Assembly: GCA_964426915.1 (NCBI GenBank)
Contig: CAYRTD010000046.1
Coordinates: 1 to 24,549, forward strand
From: CAYRTD01 sp964426915
GTDB lineage: Bacteria > Bacteroidota > Bacteroidia > Bacteroidales > GCA-2748055
Direction of reading: 5' to 3'
Length of the DNA: 24,549 bases
The notes under the pieces were generated by a model. That model searched no databases. It was not told the origin of the DNA and saw only the letters and a list, made by a program, of their open reading frames with translations. The position numbers and the translations under genes were made by a program. How positions within the stretch are numbered: position 1 is the stretch's first letter; each line of letters starts with the position of its first letter. Below, piece by piece: positions 7,147 through 15,266 of this stretch.

Positions 7147-7365
7147 TTATTTATATCTGAACGAAATTCTTCCTTTTGTCAAATCATATGGTGACATTTC
7201 AACCTTTACCCTGTCGCCGGGAAGCAGTTTAATATAGTGCATTCTCATTTTCCCGGAGATATGTGCTGTAATAACATGTCCGTTTTCGAGTTCGACACGA
7301 AACATAGCATTCGATAATGCTTCTGTAATCACTCCATCCTGTTCAATTGAAGGTTGTTTAGCCAT
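7147..7365 (-). CDS. infA: Translation initiation factor IF-1
   Basis: Binds the A site of the 30S subunit during initiation and helps IF-2 and IF-3. It is 72 residues, exactly the usual length, and forms a single OB-fold (S1-like). The family signatures are IEQDGVITEALSNAMFRVEL, NGHVITAHISGKMR and the PYDLTKGRISFRYK C-terminus. It begins 1 nt after the map stop codon, which suggests translational coupling with map, and is followed by rpmJ 8 nt later. Confidence 0.98.
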   Translation of the reverse strand: MAKQPSIEQDGVITEALSNAMFRVELENGHVITAHISGKMRMHYIKLLPGDRVKVEMSPYDLTKGRISFRYK

Positions 7366-7366
7366 A

Positions 7367-8146
7367 CTATTTTTGGTTTAAAACTTCTTCTATATATTCA
7401 AAGGTTGACAAAACATCAGCTTTTCCATCATCGATGGCTACTGCCAGTTCAAAATGCGCAGATGCCTTTTTGTCAGTTGTCCTAATTGTCCACCCGTCTG
7501 ATTCCTGAACAATGTGCCTTTTCCCCATATTGATCATAGGTTCAATACAAATGACCAATCCTTTTTTCAACTTCACCCCGGTACCTCTTCTTCCGTAGTT
7601 GGGCACTTCCGGTTCTTCGTGTAAATTTTTCCCCAGGCCGTGTCCAACAAGCTCTCTAACCACTCCGTAGCCGTGCTTCTCACAATAATTTTGAATGGCA
7701 AAGCCAATATCTCCGGTTCTCTTACCTGCTACCGCATTCCCAACGCCCAGATAAAGGGCTTCGTGTGTTACTCGCAAAAGATCTCTTTTTTCCCTGCTTA
7801 CTTCACCCACGGCATAACTGTAAGCGGAATCACCCACAAATCCATCAAGAACCACGCCACAATCGACTGAAAGGATATCCCCTTCCTTCAAAACATATCC
7901 TGAAGGAATTCCATGAACCACCTGAGAATTAACAGAAGTACAAATAGATTTCGGGAAACCGTTATAACCAAGAAAAGCCGGTACTGCGTTATGATCTCTT
8001 ATGAATTCATCGGCTATTCTGTCAATTTCTTCAGTTGTTATTCCTGGCCTTACGACCTTTGCGATCTCACCCAGTGTTTTGGATACCAACTGATTACTGG
8101 CCCTCAATTTCTCTATTTCATCTACTGTTTTATAATATATCATCAA
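7367..8146 (-). CDS. map: Methionine aminopeptidase, type I
   Basis: Cytosolic di-metal hydrolase that removes the initiator methionine from nascent proteins. It is 259 residues with the pita-bread fold. The five metal ligands are visible: Asp95 (SVDCG), Asp106 (GDSAY), His169 (VGHGLG), Glu202 (IEPM) and Glu233 (FELA). His79 (VVHGIP) matches the substrate-binding His of E. coli Map. No N-terminal zinc-finger extension is present, so this is the short type Ia form. A second ATG one codon in (MMIYY) is an equally plausible start. It lies between secY (21-nt gap) and infA; adk, which sits between secY and map in many Firmicutes, is absent. Confidence 0.97.
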   Translation of the reverse strand: MMIYYKTVDEIEKLRASNQLVSKTLGEIAKVVRPGITTEEIDRIADEFIRDHNAVPAFLGYNGFPKSICTSVNSQVVHGIPSGYVLKEGDILSVDCGVVLDGFVGDSAYSYAVGEVSREKRDLLRVTHEALYLGVGNAVAGKRTGDIGFAIQNYCEKHGYGVVRELVGHGLGKNLHEEPEVPNYGRRGTGVKLKKGLVICIEPMINMGKRHIVQESDGWTIRTTDKKASAHFELAVAIDDGKADVLSTFEYIEEVLNQK

Positions 8147-8167
8147 AGAACTATTGCTGTATTCTGA

Positions 8168-9493
8168 TTATATTGCTGCCGCACCTCCGGCACGGCCCTT
8201 AATCCTTCCTGATTTCATCAGCCCGTCATAATGTCGCATAAGCAGGTGACTTTCAATTTGCTGTAAAGTATCCAGAACAACACCAACAAGGATAAGCAAA
8301 GATGTTCCTCCGTAAAACTGGGCAAACTGGTTATTCACACCTGCAATCATGGCGAAGGCGGGCAGAATGGCAATCAGGGCCAAAAAGATCGATCCGGGCA
8401 GTGTTATTCTCGACATAATTGTATCAAGGAATTCAACTGTTTTTCTTCCGGGTTTTACACCAGGGATAAATCCACCGTTCTTTTTCATATCTTCAGCCAT
8501 CTGTACCGGATTAATGGTAATAGCCGTATAGAAATAAGTAAAAAGAATTATAAGCACCGCCAGGGTAAAATTGTACCAGAAACCCTGTATATTCGCAAAT
8601 GCTGCGGCAAAACCTGATAATGATTCGGAATTCGCAAATCCTGCAATTGTAATGGGGATAACCACAAGGGCCTGTGCAAATATAATAGGCATAACACCGG
8701 CTGCATTCACTTTAAGGGGAATGTACTGCCTTACTCCGCCATATTGTTTATTTCCCACTATTCTTTTTGCATACTGCACGGGGATTCTCCTGGTTCCCTG
8801 AACCAGAAGGATAGTTCCCATAAATACAAAGAAAAGGACGACAATTTCAAGGAGGAAAGTTACCATTCCACCTGTTTCGAGGCGGCTGCTGAATTCTGCC
8901 ATTGTTGCAAACGGCAACTGTGCAATTATTCCGATCATGATGATCAGAGAAATACCGTTCCCAATTCCCTTATCCGTAATCCTTTCTCCCAGCCACATAA
9001 CAAACATAGTACCTGCAGCAAGAATTATTATTGCAGCAACCGATGAAAATCCGGGATGAAAAGCCTCCGGAGCCTGATTTGTCAGGTTTGCAATATAACC
9101 CGGGCCCTGTAAAAAGAGGATTGCAAGAGTAAGATAGCGGGTGATCTGGTTCATTTTCCTTCTTCCACTTTCACCTTCACGCTGAAGTTTTTGAAAATAA
9201 GGAACAGCAATTCCGAGAAGCTGTATAATAATAGATGCCGAGATATAGGGCATAATTCCCAATGCAAAAACAGAGGCATTGGAAAAAGCACCCCCACTGA
9301 ACATATCCAGCAAACTCATCACTCCACCTTCGGTTTGATTTTTAAGACCTTCAAGCGCAGTCGGATCAATACCCGGGAGTACCACTTTTGTACCCAAACG
9401 GTATATCAGCAGTATTCCAAGTGTATAAAGGATCCGTGACCGGAGGTCTTCGATCTTATAAATATTTTTTAACGTTTCAATAAAGGATCTCAT
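8168..9493 (-). CDS. secY: Protein translocase subunit SecY
   Basis: Channel-forming inner-membrane subunit of the SecYEG translocon. It is 441 residues with about ten hydrophobic spans. Signatures include ALGIMPYISASIIIQLL (77-93) in the TM2 plug region, LGERITDKGIGNGISLII (168-185), and the cytosolic loop with ITINPVQMAEDMKKNGGFIP (325-344), which faces SecA and the ribosome. The positive C-terminal end (SGRIKGRAGG) is normal. No signal peptide is expected. It follows rplO after 23 nt, its conserved place in the spc operon. Confidence 0.98.
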   Translation of the reverse strand: MRSFIETLKNIYKIEDLRSRILYTLGILLIYRLGTKVVLPGIDPTALEGLKNQTEGGVMSLLDMFSGGAFSNASVFALGIMPYISASIIIQLLGIAVPYFQKLQREGESGRRKMNQITRYLTLAILFLQGPGYIANLTNQAPEAFHPGFSSVAAIIILAAGTMFVMWLGERITDKGIGNGISLIIMIGIIAQLPFATMAEFSSRLETGGMVTFLLEIVVLFFVFMGTILLVQGTRRIPVQYAKRIVGNKQYGGVRQYIPLKVNAAGVMPIIFAQALVVIPITIAGFANSESLSGFAAAFANIQGFWYNFTLAVLIILFTYFYTAITINPVQMAEDMKKNGGFIPGVKPGRKTVEFLDTIMSRITLPGSIFLALIAILPAFAMIAGVNNQFAQFYGGTSLLILVGVVLDTLQQIESHLLMRHYDGLMKSGRIKGRAGGAAAI

Positions 9494-9516
9494 CAGTTTT
9501 TCCTGTTTTGACCGGG

Positions 9517-9966
9517 TTAGCTAATAACTTCTGTTGTTCCCTGCGCAGCTTCAATTGCTTCTTTCGCTTTCGCTGAAAAAGCATGAGCTTTAACATTAAT
9601 CTTTTTTTCAATAGTTCCGTTACCAAGAATCTTCACAAGATCAGCTTTACCGACGAGTCCAGCATTTCTTAGCACATCCACATCAATATCACTAATATTC
9701 CTGCCATCTGCCAATGCCTGCAGGGTGCTTATATTAATTGCCTTATATTCTTTCCGGTTAATATTTTTAAATCCGAATTTCGGCACACGGCGCTGAAGGG
9801 GCATCTGACCACCTTCAAAACCAATCTTACGGGAATAGCCGGACCTGGATTTTTGTCCTTTATGTCCACGTGAAGCGGTATCGCCTGTACCGGAACCTTC
9901 ACCCCGTCCGAGCCTTTTTTTGCCTTTCTTCGATCCTTTTGCCGGTTTTAAATTACTTAAATCCAT
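9517..9966 (-). CDS. rplO: 50S ribosomal protein L15 (uL15)
   Basis: Late-assembly large-subunit protein lying across several 23S rRNA domains. It is 149 residues. The glycine- and basic-rich extended N-terminus (GSKKGKKRLGRGEGSGTGDT, then GHKGQKSRSGYSRKIGFEGG) threads into rRNA. A globular C-terminal part follows (DVDVLRNAGLVGKADLVKIL). It lies between rpmD and secY with 23-nt gaps on both sides. Confidence 0.98.
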   Translation of the reverse strand: MDLSNLKPAKGSKKGKKRLGRGEGSGTGDTASRGHKGQKSRSGYSRKIGFEGGQMPLQRRVPKFGFKNINRKEYKAINISTLQALADGRNISDIDVDVLRNAGLVGKADLVKILGNGTIEKKINVKAHAFSAKAKEAIEAAQGTTEVIS

Positions 9967-9989
9967 TTCTTAAAGAATAATTATTTTAT

Positions 9990-10169
9990 TTATACTTCTT
10001 CAACATTCAGCAGGTGAGACATCTTGTTAACCATCCCTTTAATCTGAGGGGTAGCTTCAACTACAACACTGCTGTTAAGTTTCTTTAGTCCCAGAGCTTC
10101 AAGAGTTTTCTTTTGCCGTTGGGTGCTTCCGATTTTACTCCTTACCTGTGTAATTTTAATCTTGGTCAT
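9990..10169 (-). CDS. rpmD: 50S ribosomal protein L30 (uL30)
   Basis: Small large-subunit protein. I translated it directly as 59 residues, starting MTKIKITQVRSKIGSTQRQK and continuing KTLEALGLKKLNSSVV, then TPQIKGMVNKMSHLL. The ferredoxin-like L30 pattern (IKITQVRSKIG, TLEALGLKK) and the length are typical. The start 12 nt after rpsE and the end 23 nt before rplO fit the spc order rpsE-rpmD-rplO. Confidence 0.96.
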   Translation of the reverse strand: MTKIKITQVRSKIGSTQRQKKTLEALGLKKLNSSVVVEATPQIKGMVNKMSHLLNVEEV

Positions 10170-10181
10170 TATTACTTTGGT

Positions 10182-10697
10182 TTAACCATTAAACACTTTA
10201 TCTACGCTCACGCCACGCTGACCGGCTACGGTAGCCGGGTCTCTCAGCTCAAGAAGAGCTTTGAATGTAGCTTTCACCAAATTATGCGGGTTAGATGATC
10301 CTTTTGATTTTGCAAGAACATCTGTTACGCCTACACTCTCGAGAACAGCACGCATAGCACCTCCTGCTTTTACACCGGTACCACTGGAAGCCGGTTTAAT
10401 AAAAACAGAAGCTCCGCCGAATTTCGACAGTTGTTCGTGGGGTATTGTTCCATTAAAAACAGGTACACGAATTAGATTTTTCTTGGCATCCTCGACACCT
10501 TTGGCTATTGCGGTAGTCACTTCATTGGCCTTACCAAGACCTGAACCTACGATACCGTCTTCATTCCCAACAACAACAATCGCTGAAAAACTGAAGGTCC
10601 TACCTCCCTTTGTAACTTTTGTTACTCGCTGGATGCTCACCAGTCGGTCTTTTAACTCAAGATCGGTTGTTTTTACTTTCCTGATACTTGTTGACAT
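10182..10697 (-). CDS. rpsE: 30S ribosomal protein S5 (uS5)
   Basis: Small-subunit protein at the mRNA entry channel, involved in decoding fidelity. It is 171 residues. An N-terminal double-stranded-RNA-binding-like domain (about 16-80, with VSIQRVTKVTKGGRTFSFSA and DGIVGSGLGKANEV) is followed by a C-terminal domain containing IKPASSGTGVKAGGAMRAVL. Spectinomycin resistance changes map to the loop near VTKGGRTF in other bacteria; the loop looks wild type here. It lies 9 nt after rplR. Confidence 0.98.
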   Translation of the reverse strand: MSTSIRKVKTTDLELKDRLVSIQRVTKVTKGGRTFSFSAIVVVGNEDGIVGSGLGKANEVTTAIAKGVEDAKKNLIRVPVFNGTIPHEQLSKFGGASVFIKPASSGTGVKAGGAMRAVLESVGVTDVLAKSKGSSNPHNLVKATFKALLELRDPATVAGQRGVSVDKVFNG

Positions 10698-10706
10698 AAT
10701 TTCCTA

Positions 10707-11066
10707 TTAAAATTTAAGTCCGTTTTCCCTGGCAGCTTCAGCTAAACTTTTAATTCTGCCATGATATAAATAACCATTTCTGTCGAATACAACTTTTTCT
10801 ATTCCTTTTTCACGAGCCTTTTCAGCTATGCTTTTTCCCACCATTTTGGCCTGTTCAATCTTATTCATCTTTTCCTCACCTGCAAGGTCTTTCTCGGTCG
10901 ATCCGGCTGAAACCAGGGTAACACCGGTGGTATCATCAATCAGTTGAACATAGATCTGTTTATTGCTCCTGAAAACATTCATTCTTGGAATGTCTTTAGT
11001 TCCAGATAATTTACTGCGGACCCTTCCTTTAATCTTGATCCTTCTTTGCTGCTTCGTTAAAGCCAT
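10707..11066 (-). CDS. rplR: 50S ribosomal protein L18 (uL18)
   Basis: Binds 5S rRNA and, with L5 and L25/CTC-type proteins, places it in the central protuberance. It is 119 residues. It shows the basic N-terminus (KQQRRIKIKGRVRSKLSGT), the RMNVFRSNKQIYVQLIDD strand pair and the C-terminal FDRNGYLYHGRIKSLAEAAR motif. Length and order (rplF-rplR-rpsE) are standard, with a 21-nt gap after rplF. Confidence 0.98.
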   Translation of the reverse strand: MALTKQQRRIKIKGRVRSKLSGTKDIPRMNVFRSNKQIYVQLIDDTTGVTLVSAGSTEKDLAGEEKMNKIEQAKMVGKSIAEKAREKGIEKVVFDRNGYLYHGRIKSLAEAARENGLKF

Positions 11067-11087
11067 TTCGTTAATTCTTTAAACTAA

Positions 11088-11642
11088 TTATACACTTGCA
11101 GATTTTCCGGCTTTTCTTCTAAGTTCTTCACCAACAAACTTAATCCCTTTACCTTTATAAGGCTCCGGTGGTCTGAAAGATCTTATTTTTGCCGCTACCT
11201 GACCGATAAGCTGTTTGTCGGCACTTTGAAGGGTGATCACAGGATTGCTCCTGCGTTCGGTTACTGCGCTTACCTTTATCTCCCCGGGAAGCATAATATG
11301 AATATCATGCGAGTAACCGAGGCTCAACTCGAGGATTTGTCCTTTTGCTTCAGCCCTGTAACCTACACCAACCAGTTCCTGTTTTATCTCATAACCATCA
11401 GAAACACCCTTTACCATATTAAATATAAGAGAACGGTAAAGACCATGCATAGACTTGTGTCTTTTCTGTTCTGTAGGCCTGCTAACTACAGCCTGGTTAT
11501 CTTCAACCTTAACAGTAAGGTCGGGATGTACCTTTTGTTCAAGCTCACCCTTAGGTCCCTTCACCTTGACGATATTATCGTCGGTGACTTCTATACTTAC
11601 TCCCTGCGGGATATCGATAGGTAAAATTCCAATCCTTGACAT
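11088..11642 (-). CDS. rplF: 50S ribosomal protein L6 (uL6)
   Basis: Large-subunit protein near the sarcin-ricin loop and the factor-binding site. I chose the start MSRIGILPIDIPQGV (184 residues) because that is where L6 proteins normally begin. A longer in-frame start ten codons upstream (MLRILKSFKK) would overlap the end of rpsH by 16 nt and add a stretch unlike L6. Two L6 repeats are seen, with VKGPKGELEQKVHPDL in the first and PPEPYKGKGIKFVGEELRRK at the C-terminus, the family signature. With this start the gap to rpsH is 14 nt, similar to its neighbours. Confidence 0.95.
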   Translation of the reverse strand: MSRIGILPIDIPQGVSIEVTDDNIVKVKGPKGELEQKVHPDLTVKVEDNQAVVSRPTEQKRHKSMHGLYRSLIFNMVKGVSDGYEIKQELVGVGYRAEAKGQILELSLGYSHDIHIMLPGEIKVSAVTERRSNPVITLQSADKQLIGQVAAKIRSFRPPEPYKGKGIKFVGEELRRKAGKSASV

Positions 11643-11656
11643 TTTTTTAAAACTTT

Positions 11657-12052
11657 TTAATATACGTAACATAAAACCTCGCCACCCACATTATTTGTCC
11701 GGGCTTCTTTATCGGTCATTACACCTCTTGAGGTTGAAATTATTGCAACTCCAAGTCCGTTCAATACCCTGGGAATATCTTTACCTGCAGAGTATTTACG
11801 CAAACCCGGGCGACTTGCTCTTTCAATTCCTTTTATGGCTGATATTTTTGTTTCCGGATGATACTTCAGGGCTATTTTAATAGTTCCCTGGGGTCCTTCT
11901 TCCAGGAATTTATAATTCAGGATATAACCTTTCTCGAAAAGAAGTCTTGTTATATCTTTTTTCAGGTTGGAAGCAGGAATATCAACCACCCTGTGTTTGG
12001 CCATCACTGCATTTCTGATTCTTGTCAAGTAATCTGCAATAGGATCTGTCAT
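11657..12052 (-). CDS. rpsH: 30S ribosomal protein S8 (uS8)
   Basis: Primary binder of the 16S rRNA central domain; in E. coli it is also the translational repressor of the spc operon. It is 131 residues. It has the N-terminal TDPIADYLTRIRNAVMAKHR and the C-terminal family motif ISTSRGVMTDKEARTNNVGG, ending in GEVLCYVY. It lies between rpsN (26-nt gap) and rplF. No L5-leader-type S8 binding structure could be recognised by eye. Confidence 0.98.
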   Translation of the reverse strand: MTDPIADYLTRIRNAVMAKHRVVDIPASNLKKDITRLLFEKGYILNYKFLEEGPQGTIKIALKYHPETKISAIKGIERASRPGLRKYSAGKDIPRVLNGLGVAIISTSRGVMTDKEARTNNVGGEVLCYVY

Positions 12053-12078
12053 CTCTTTTATAATTTAATCTTCTTTAT

Positions 12079-12348
12079 TTACCAACTAGCTTTTTTAACT
12101 CCCGGGATCAAACCAGCTGAAGCCATTTCTCTGAAAGTAATCCTGCTCAACCCAAACTGCCTCATATAACCTTTGGGTCTGCCTGTCAGTTTACAGCGAT
12201 TGTGCATTCTGATCGGGTTAGAATTTTTTGGTAAGCGGCTGAGCCCGACATAATCACCTTCAGCTTTAAGTTTAGCCCGTTTATCTGCATATTTCGCGAC
12301 AAGTTTAGCACGCTTTACTTCCCGAGCTTTCATTGATTCTTTAGCCAT
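12079..12348 (-). CDS. rpsN: 30S ribosomal protein S14 (uS14), zinc-free form
   Basis: Small-subunit head protein. It is 89 residues with one cysteine (Cys52, NRCKLTGRPKGYMRQFGLSR), so the CxxC zinc pairs of the 61-residue type are absent and this is the longer zinc-independent form. The N-terminal half is very basic (KAREVKRAKLVAKYADKRAK). The C-terminal FREMASAGLIPGVKKASW is the family end. It lies between rplE (11-nt gap) and rpsH. Confidence 0.98.
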   Translation of the reverse strand: MAKESMKAREVKRAKLVAKYADKRAKLKAEGDYVGLSRLPKNSNPIRMHNRCKLTGRPKGYMRQFGLSRITFREMASAGLIPGVKKASW

Positions 12349-12359
12349 ATCGGAATATT

Positions 12360-12905
12360 TTATTTTTTAAATGGTAATCCAAATTCTTTTAATAATGCAA
12401 AGGCCTCTTCATCTGTTTTCGCTGTAGTAACGAAAGTTATTTCCAGGCCCATTATCTTGCTGATCTTATCTATATCAATTTCAGGGAATATGATCTGTTC
12501 AGGTACTCCCAGAGTATAATTACCTCTTCCGTCAAACCTGGAACCGATACCGTTGAAATCACGGATCCTCGGAAGAGCAACATTGATGAGTCTCTCAAGA
12601 AATTCATACATTCTTTCACGGCGCAGTGTAACTTTTGTCCCAATAGGCATTCCTCTTCTTAATTTGAAATTGGAAACATCCTTGGTGGATACTGTCTGTA
12701 CGGCTTGCTGCCCGGCGATAATTGACAGTTCTTCCTGTGCAATGTCGACCAGTTTTTTATCTGCAACGGCATCTCCAACACCTTCGTTCAACACGATCTT
12801 TACAAGACGCGGAACTTCCATAACACTTTTGTAGTTGAATTTGCTGGTAAGTGATCCTATGATCTCTTCCTTATACTTTGTTGCTAGGTTAGGAATATAG
12901 TCCAT
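12360..12905 (-). CDS. rplE: 50S ribosomal protein L5 (uL5)
   Basis: 5S rRNA-binding protein of the central protuberance that contacts P-site tRNA and S13. It is 181 residues. It has the MEVPRLVKIVLNEGVGDA motif, GMPIGTKVTLRRERMYEFLE, RDFNGIGSRFDGRGNYTLGV and the C-terminal EEAFALLKEFGLPF. Its ATG overlaps the rplX stop by one base (TAATG), a typical translational coupling junction. Confidence 0.98.
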   Translation of the reverse strand: MDYIPNLATKYKEEIIGSLTSKFNYKSVMEVPRLVKIVLNEGVGDAVADKKLVDIAQEELSIIAGQQAVQTVSTKDVSNFKLRRGMPIGTKVTLRRERMYEFLERLINVALPRIRDFNGIGSRFDGRGNYTLGVPEQIIFPEIDIDKISKIMGLEITFVTTAKTDEEAFALLKEFGLPFKK

Positions 12906-13228
12906 TACTTAATCTCCTCTCCTGATTTTTTTGAATACCTTACTAATTTATTATTATCATTTCTCTTTCTTCCAACCCGGGTTGGTTCACCTGAAGACGG
13001 ATCTACCAGATTGAGATTGGAAATGTGAACAGCTGCTTCTTTTTTTGTGATACCGCCCTGTGGATTTTCGTTGGATGGTTTGGTATGTTTTGATACCATG
13101 TTTACACCTTCCACGATCGCTCTTCTGTCCTTACGGATAACCTCGAGCACTCTTCCCTGCTGTCCTTTATATTCTCCGGTGTTTACGTAAACCAGATCAC
13201 CTTTTTTTATATGTAACTTACTTTGCAT
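12905..13228 (-). CDS. rplX: 50S ribosomal protein L24 (uL24)
   Basis: Assembly-initiating large-subunit protein near the exit tunnel, with an N-terminal KOW motif (KKGDLVYVNTGEYKGQQGRV). I chose the start MQSKLHIKKGD (107 residues) because related Bacteroidota L24 proteins begin with KLHIKKGD and have about 106 residues. The frame is also open to an ATG seven codons upstream at 13249 (MIKIQIQ, 114 residues), only 3 nt after rplN, and this cannot be excluded. The C-terminus (TRVGRKRNDNNKLVRYSKKS) is typical. It overlaps rplE by one base. Confidence 0.94.
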   Translation of the reverse strand: MQSKLHIKKGDLVYVNTGEYKGQQGRVLEVIRKDRRAIVEGVNMVSKHTKPSNENPQGGITKKEAAVHISNLNLVDPSSGEPTRVGRKRNDNNKLVRYSKKSGEEIK

Positions 13229-13252
13229 CTGAATCTGAATTTTTATCAATTT

Positions 13253-13618
13253 TTACAATACCTCAGGGGCCAGTGAAACAATTTTCATATACTTATCACG
13301 AAGCTCCCTGGCTACAGGACCGAAAATACGGGTCCCCCGCATTTCATCAAGATTATTAAGGAGAACAACTGCATTATCATCGAAGCGTATATATGAACCA
13401 TCTACGCGACGCACTTCTTTTTTTGTCCGCACAACAATAGCCTTACTAACTGTTCCTTTTTTAACCTCACCGGCAGGAACTGCCGACTTCACGGTCACAA
13501 CTAATTTATCGCCTATAGAGGCGTAGCGCTTTCGTGTTCCGCCGAGTACACGGACACAAAGAACTTCTTTTGCGCCGCTGTTATCGGCTACTGATAATCT
13601 GCTTTCTTGCTGTATCAT
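13253..13618 (-). CDS. rplN: 50S ribosomal protein L14 (uL14)
   Basis: Large-subunit interface protein that forms intersubunit bridges and is the target of the silencing factor RsfS. It is 121 residues, starting MIQQESRLSVADNSGAKEVL. It includes the conserved GGTRKRYASIGDKLVVTVK segment, DGSYIRFDDNAVVLLN and the C-terminal GPVARELRDKYMKIVSLAPE. It begins 2 nt after the rpsQ stop. Confidence 0.98.
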   Translation of the reverse strand: MIQQESRLSVADNSGAKEVLCVRVLGGTRKRYASIGDKLVVTVKSAVPAGEVKKGTVSKAIVVRTKKEVRRVDGSYIRFDDNAVVLLNNLDEMRGTRIFGPVARELRDKYMKIVSLAPEVL

Positions 13619-13620
13619 GA

Positions 13621-13881
13621 TTACTTAGCTCTTTCAATAATTTCTACTAATCGCCAGTTTTTGTTTTTGCTCAATGGTCTGGTTTCCATTATCTTTACGG
13701 TATCCCCGATATTGCAATCGTTTTTCTCATCGTGCGCCATGAGTTTTGAAGTCTTGTTCACGAACTTCCCGTAAATGGGGTGTTTTTGTTTTGTCTTCAC
13801 CACGATGGTAATGGATTTATCCATTTTATCGCTGACAACAACACCTACACGCTCTCTGCGTAAATTTCTTTTAGTCTCCAT
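13621..13881 (-). CDS. rpsQ: 30S ribosomal protein S17 (uS17)
   Basis: Early-assembly small-subunit protein with an OB fold. It is 86 residues: RRERVGVVVSDKMDKSITIV, HPIYGKFVNKTSKLMAHDE and the ETRPLSKNKNWRLVEIIE C-terminus are all typical. It lies 9 nt after rpmC and 2 nt before rplN. Confidence 0.98.
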   Translation of the reverse strand: METKRNLRRERVGVVVSDKMDKSITIVVKTKQKHPIYGKFVNKTSKLMAHDEKNDCNIGDTVKIMETRPLSKNKNWRLVEIIERAK

Positions 13882-13890
13882 TTGAATATA

Positions 13891-14103
13891 TTAGCTTTTC
13901 TTTTGTTCGCTTTCGTCTAATTCTCTTTTTCTTAACTCAGTCATAAGTCTTGCGATATCGCTTTTCAGATCCCTTAGCTTGATGGGATTGTCAAGCGGTG
14001 AAACCGCATGATTCAGACGCATGCGCACCAGGTTTTCCTTTTCTGTGTCGATCCGTTCAAGGAGTTCCTTGGTTGACAATTCTCTTACTTCAGAATTTTT
14101 CAT
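13891..14103 (-). CDS. rpmC: 50S ribosomal protein L29 (uL29)
   Basis: Two-helix protein near the tunnel exit, where trigger factor and SRP dock beside L23. It is 70 residues: MKNSEVRELSTKELLERIDT, then ENLVRMRLNHAVSPLDNPIK, and KSDIARLMTELRKREL near the end. Length and heptad-like helices are typical. It lies between rplP (15-nt gap) and rpsQ (9-nt gap). Confidence 0.98.
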   Translation of the reverse strand: MKNSEVRELSTKELLERIDTEKENLVRMRLNHAVSPLDNPIKLRDLKSDIARLMTELRKRELDESEQKKS

Positions 14104-14118
14104 TCCCGTCCGGTTTAT

Positions 14119-14544
14119 TTAGTTATTATAATCATAATCATGTCTGACAATGAATCTGGTTTTTACGGGTAGTTTTTGAGCACCCAGTCTCATAGCTTCC
14201 ATGGCAACTTCATAAGGCACACCTTCTGTTTCAATCAGCACTCTTCCAGGGGTAACGGGGGCCACAAAACCTTCGGGAGCTCCTTTACCTTTACCCATTC
14301 GTACTTCGGCAGGTTTTTTTGTAATAGGCTTATCGGGAAAAATACGGATCCACAGCTGACCTTCTCTTTTCATGTGCCTGGTTACTGCCTGTCGTGCAGC
14401 TTCAATCTGTCGACCCGTGATCCATGCACTTTCTAATGTCTTGATCCCAAAGGAACCGAAAGCTAATTGATTACCTCTTTGGGCATTACCTTTCATGCGT
14501 CCCTTTTGCTGCCTTCTGAATTTGGTCTTTTTTGGTTGTAACAT
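14119..14544 (-). CDS. rplP: 50S ribosomal protein L16 (uL16)
   Basis: Large-subunit protein that helps organise the A-site tRNA region. It is 141 residues. The family signature is seen in MLQPKKTKFRRQQKGRMKG, then FGIKTLESAWITGRQIEAAR, WIRIFPDKPITKKPAEVRMG and KGKGAPEGFVAPVTPGRVL. It lies 23 nt after rpsC and 15 nt before rpmC. Confidence 0.98.
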   Translation of the reverse strand: MLQPKKTKFRRQQKGRMKGNAQRGNQLAFGSFGIKTLESAWITGRQIEAARQAVTRHMKREGQLWIRIFPDKPITKKPAEVRMGKGKGAPEGFVAPVTPGRVLIETEGVPYEVAMEAMRLGAQKLPVKTRFIVRHDYDYNN

Positions 14545-14567
14545 TTTCTATGTCAATTACAGTATTT

Positions 14568-15266
14568 CTATTTCCTTTTCTTTCTGAACCCACTTTTAGG
14601 CTTTACATTTTTCGCTGCGATATTGGGAGAAAGATCCCGTTTTCCAAAAACTTCTCCGTTACATATCCATACCTTAATACCTATGGCTCCCACTTTTGTA
14701 TTTGCTTCACATAAAGCATAATCGATATCAGCTCTAAGGGTATGAAGAGGAATTCTACCTTCTTTGTATGCTTCAGAGCGAGCCATTTCTGCTCCACCCA
14801 GTCGTCCTGAAATAAGAACTTTTATACCTTCCGCACCCATTCTCATGGTCGATGCAATTGCCATTTTAATGGCCCTCCGGTAAGAAATTTTCCCTTCCAC
14901 CTGGCGTGCTATATTATTTGCTACGATGGTTGCATCCAGTTCAGGTCTTTTAACTTCATAAATATTTATCTGAACTTCTTTATTGGTGATGTTCTTCAAT
15001 TCTTCCTTCAGTTTGTCGACTTCCTGGCCGCCTTTTCCGATTATGATACCGGGTCTGGCAGTATTAACCGTAACCGTTATAAGTTTCAATGTACGTTCAA
15101 TAACGATCTTTGAAATGCTGGCTTTGGCCAAACGGGCATTGAGGTATTCACGGATCCTGGCATCTTCAACAAGCTTGGTTGAATAATCTCTACCACCATA
15201 CCAGTTGGAATCCCAACCTTTAATAATACCTAAGCGATTTGATATCGGATTAACTTTTTGTCCCAT
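14568..15266 (-). CDS. rpsC: 30S ribosomal protein S3 (uS3)
   Basis: Small-subunit protein lining the mRNA entry channel, part of the helicase-like site with S4 and S5. It is 232 residues. The N-terminal part (MGQKVNPISNRLGIIKGWDS) leads into a type II KH domain whose RNA-binding loop is GKGG in RPGIIIGKGGQEVDKLKEEL. The C-terminal domain has ISGRLGGAEMARSEAYKEGR and GAIGIKVWICNGEVFGK. Its ATG immediately follows the rplV stop codon with no gap. Confidence 0.98.
   Translation of the reverse strand: MGQKVNPISNRLGIIKGWDSNWYGGRDYSTKLVEDARIREYLNARLAKASISKIVIERTLKLITVTVNTARPGIIIGKGGQEVDKLKEELKNITNKEVQINIYEVKRPELDATIVANNIARQVEGKISYRRAIKMAIASTMRMGAEGIKVLISGRLGGAEMARSEAYKEGRIPLHTLRADIDYALCEANTKVGAIGIKVWICNGEVFGKRDLSPNIAAKNVKPKSGFRKKRK

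Noticed and set aside
10261..10710. 149-codon open frame opposite rpsE
   Set aside because: It is the complement of a conserved ribosomal protein gene, has no family signature, and its length follows from the codon bias of rpsE.
11643..11672. Upstream start for rplF adding MLRILKSFKK
   Set aside because: Would overlap rpsH and extend L6 beyond its usual N-terminus; the internal MSRIG start fits the family.
11455..11880. 141-codon open frame opposite rplF and rpsH
   Set aside because: Runs across two well-supported genes on the other strand, with no recognisable domain.
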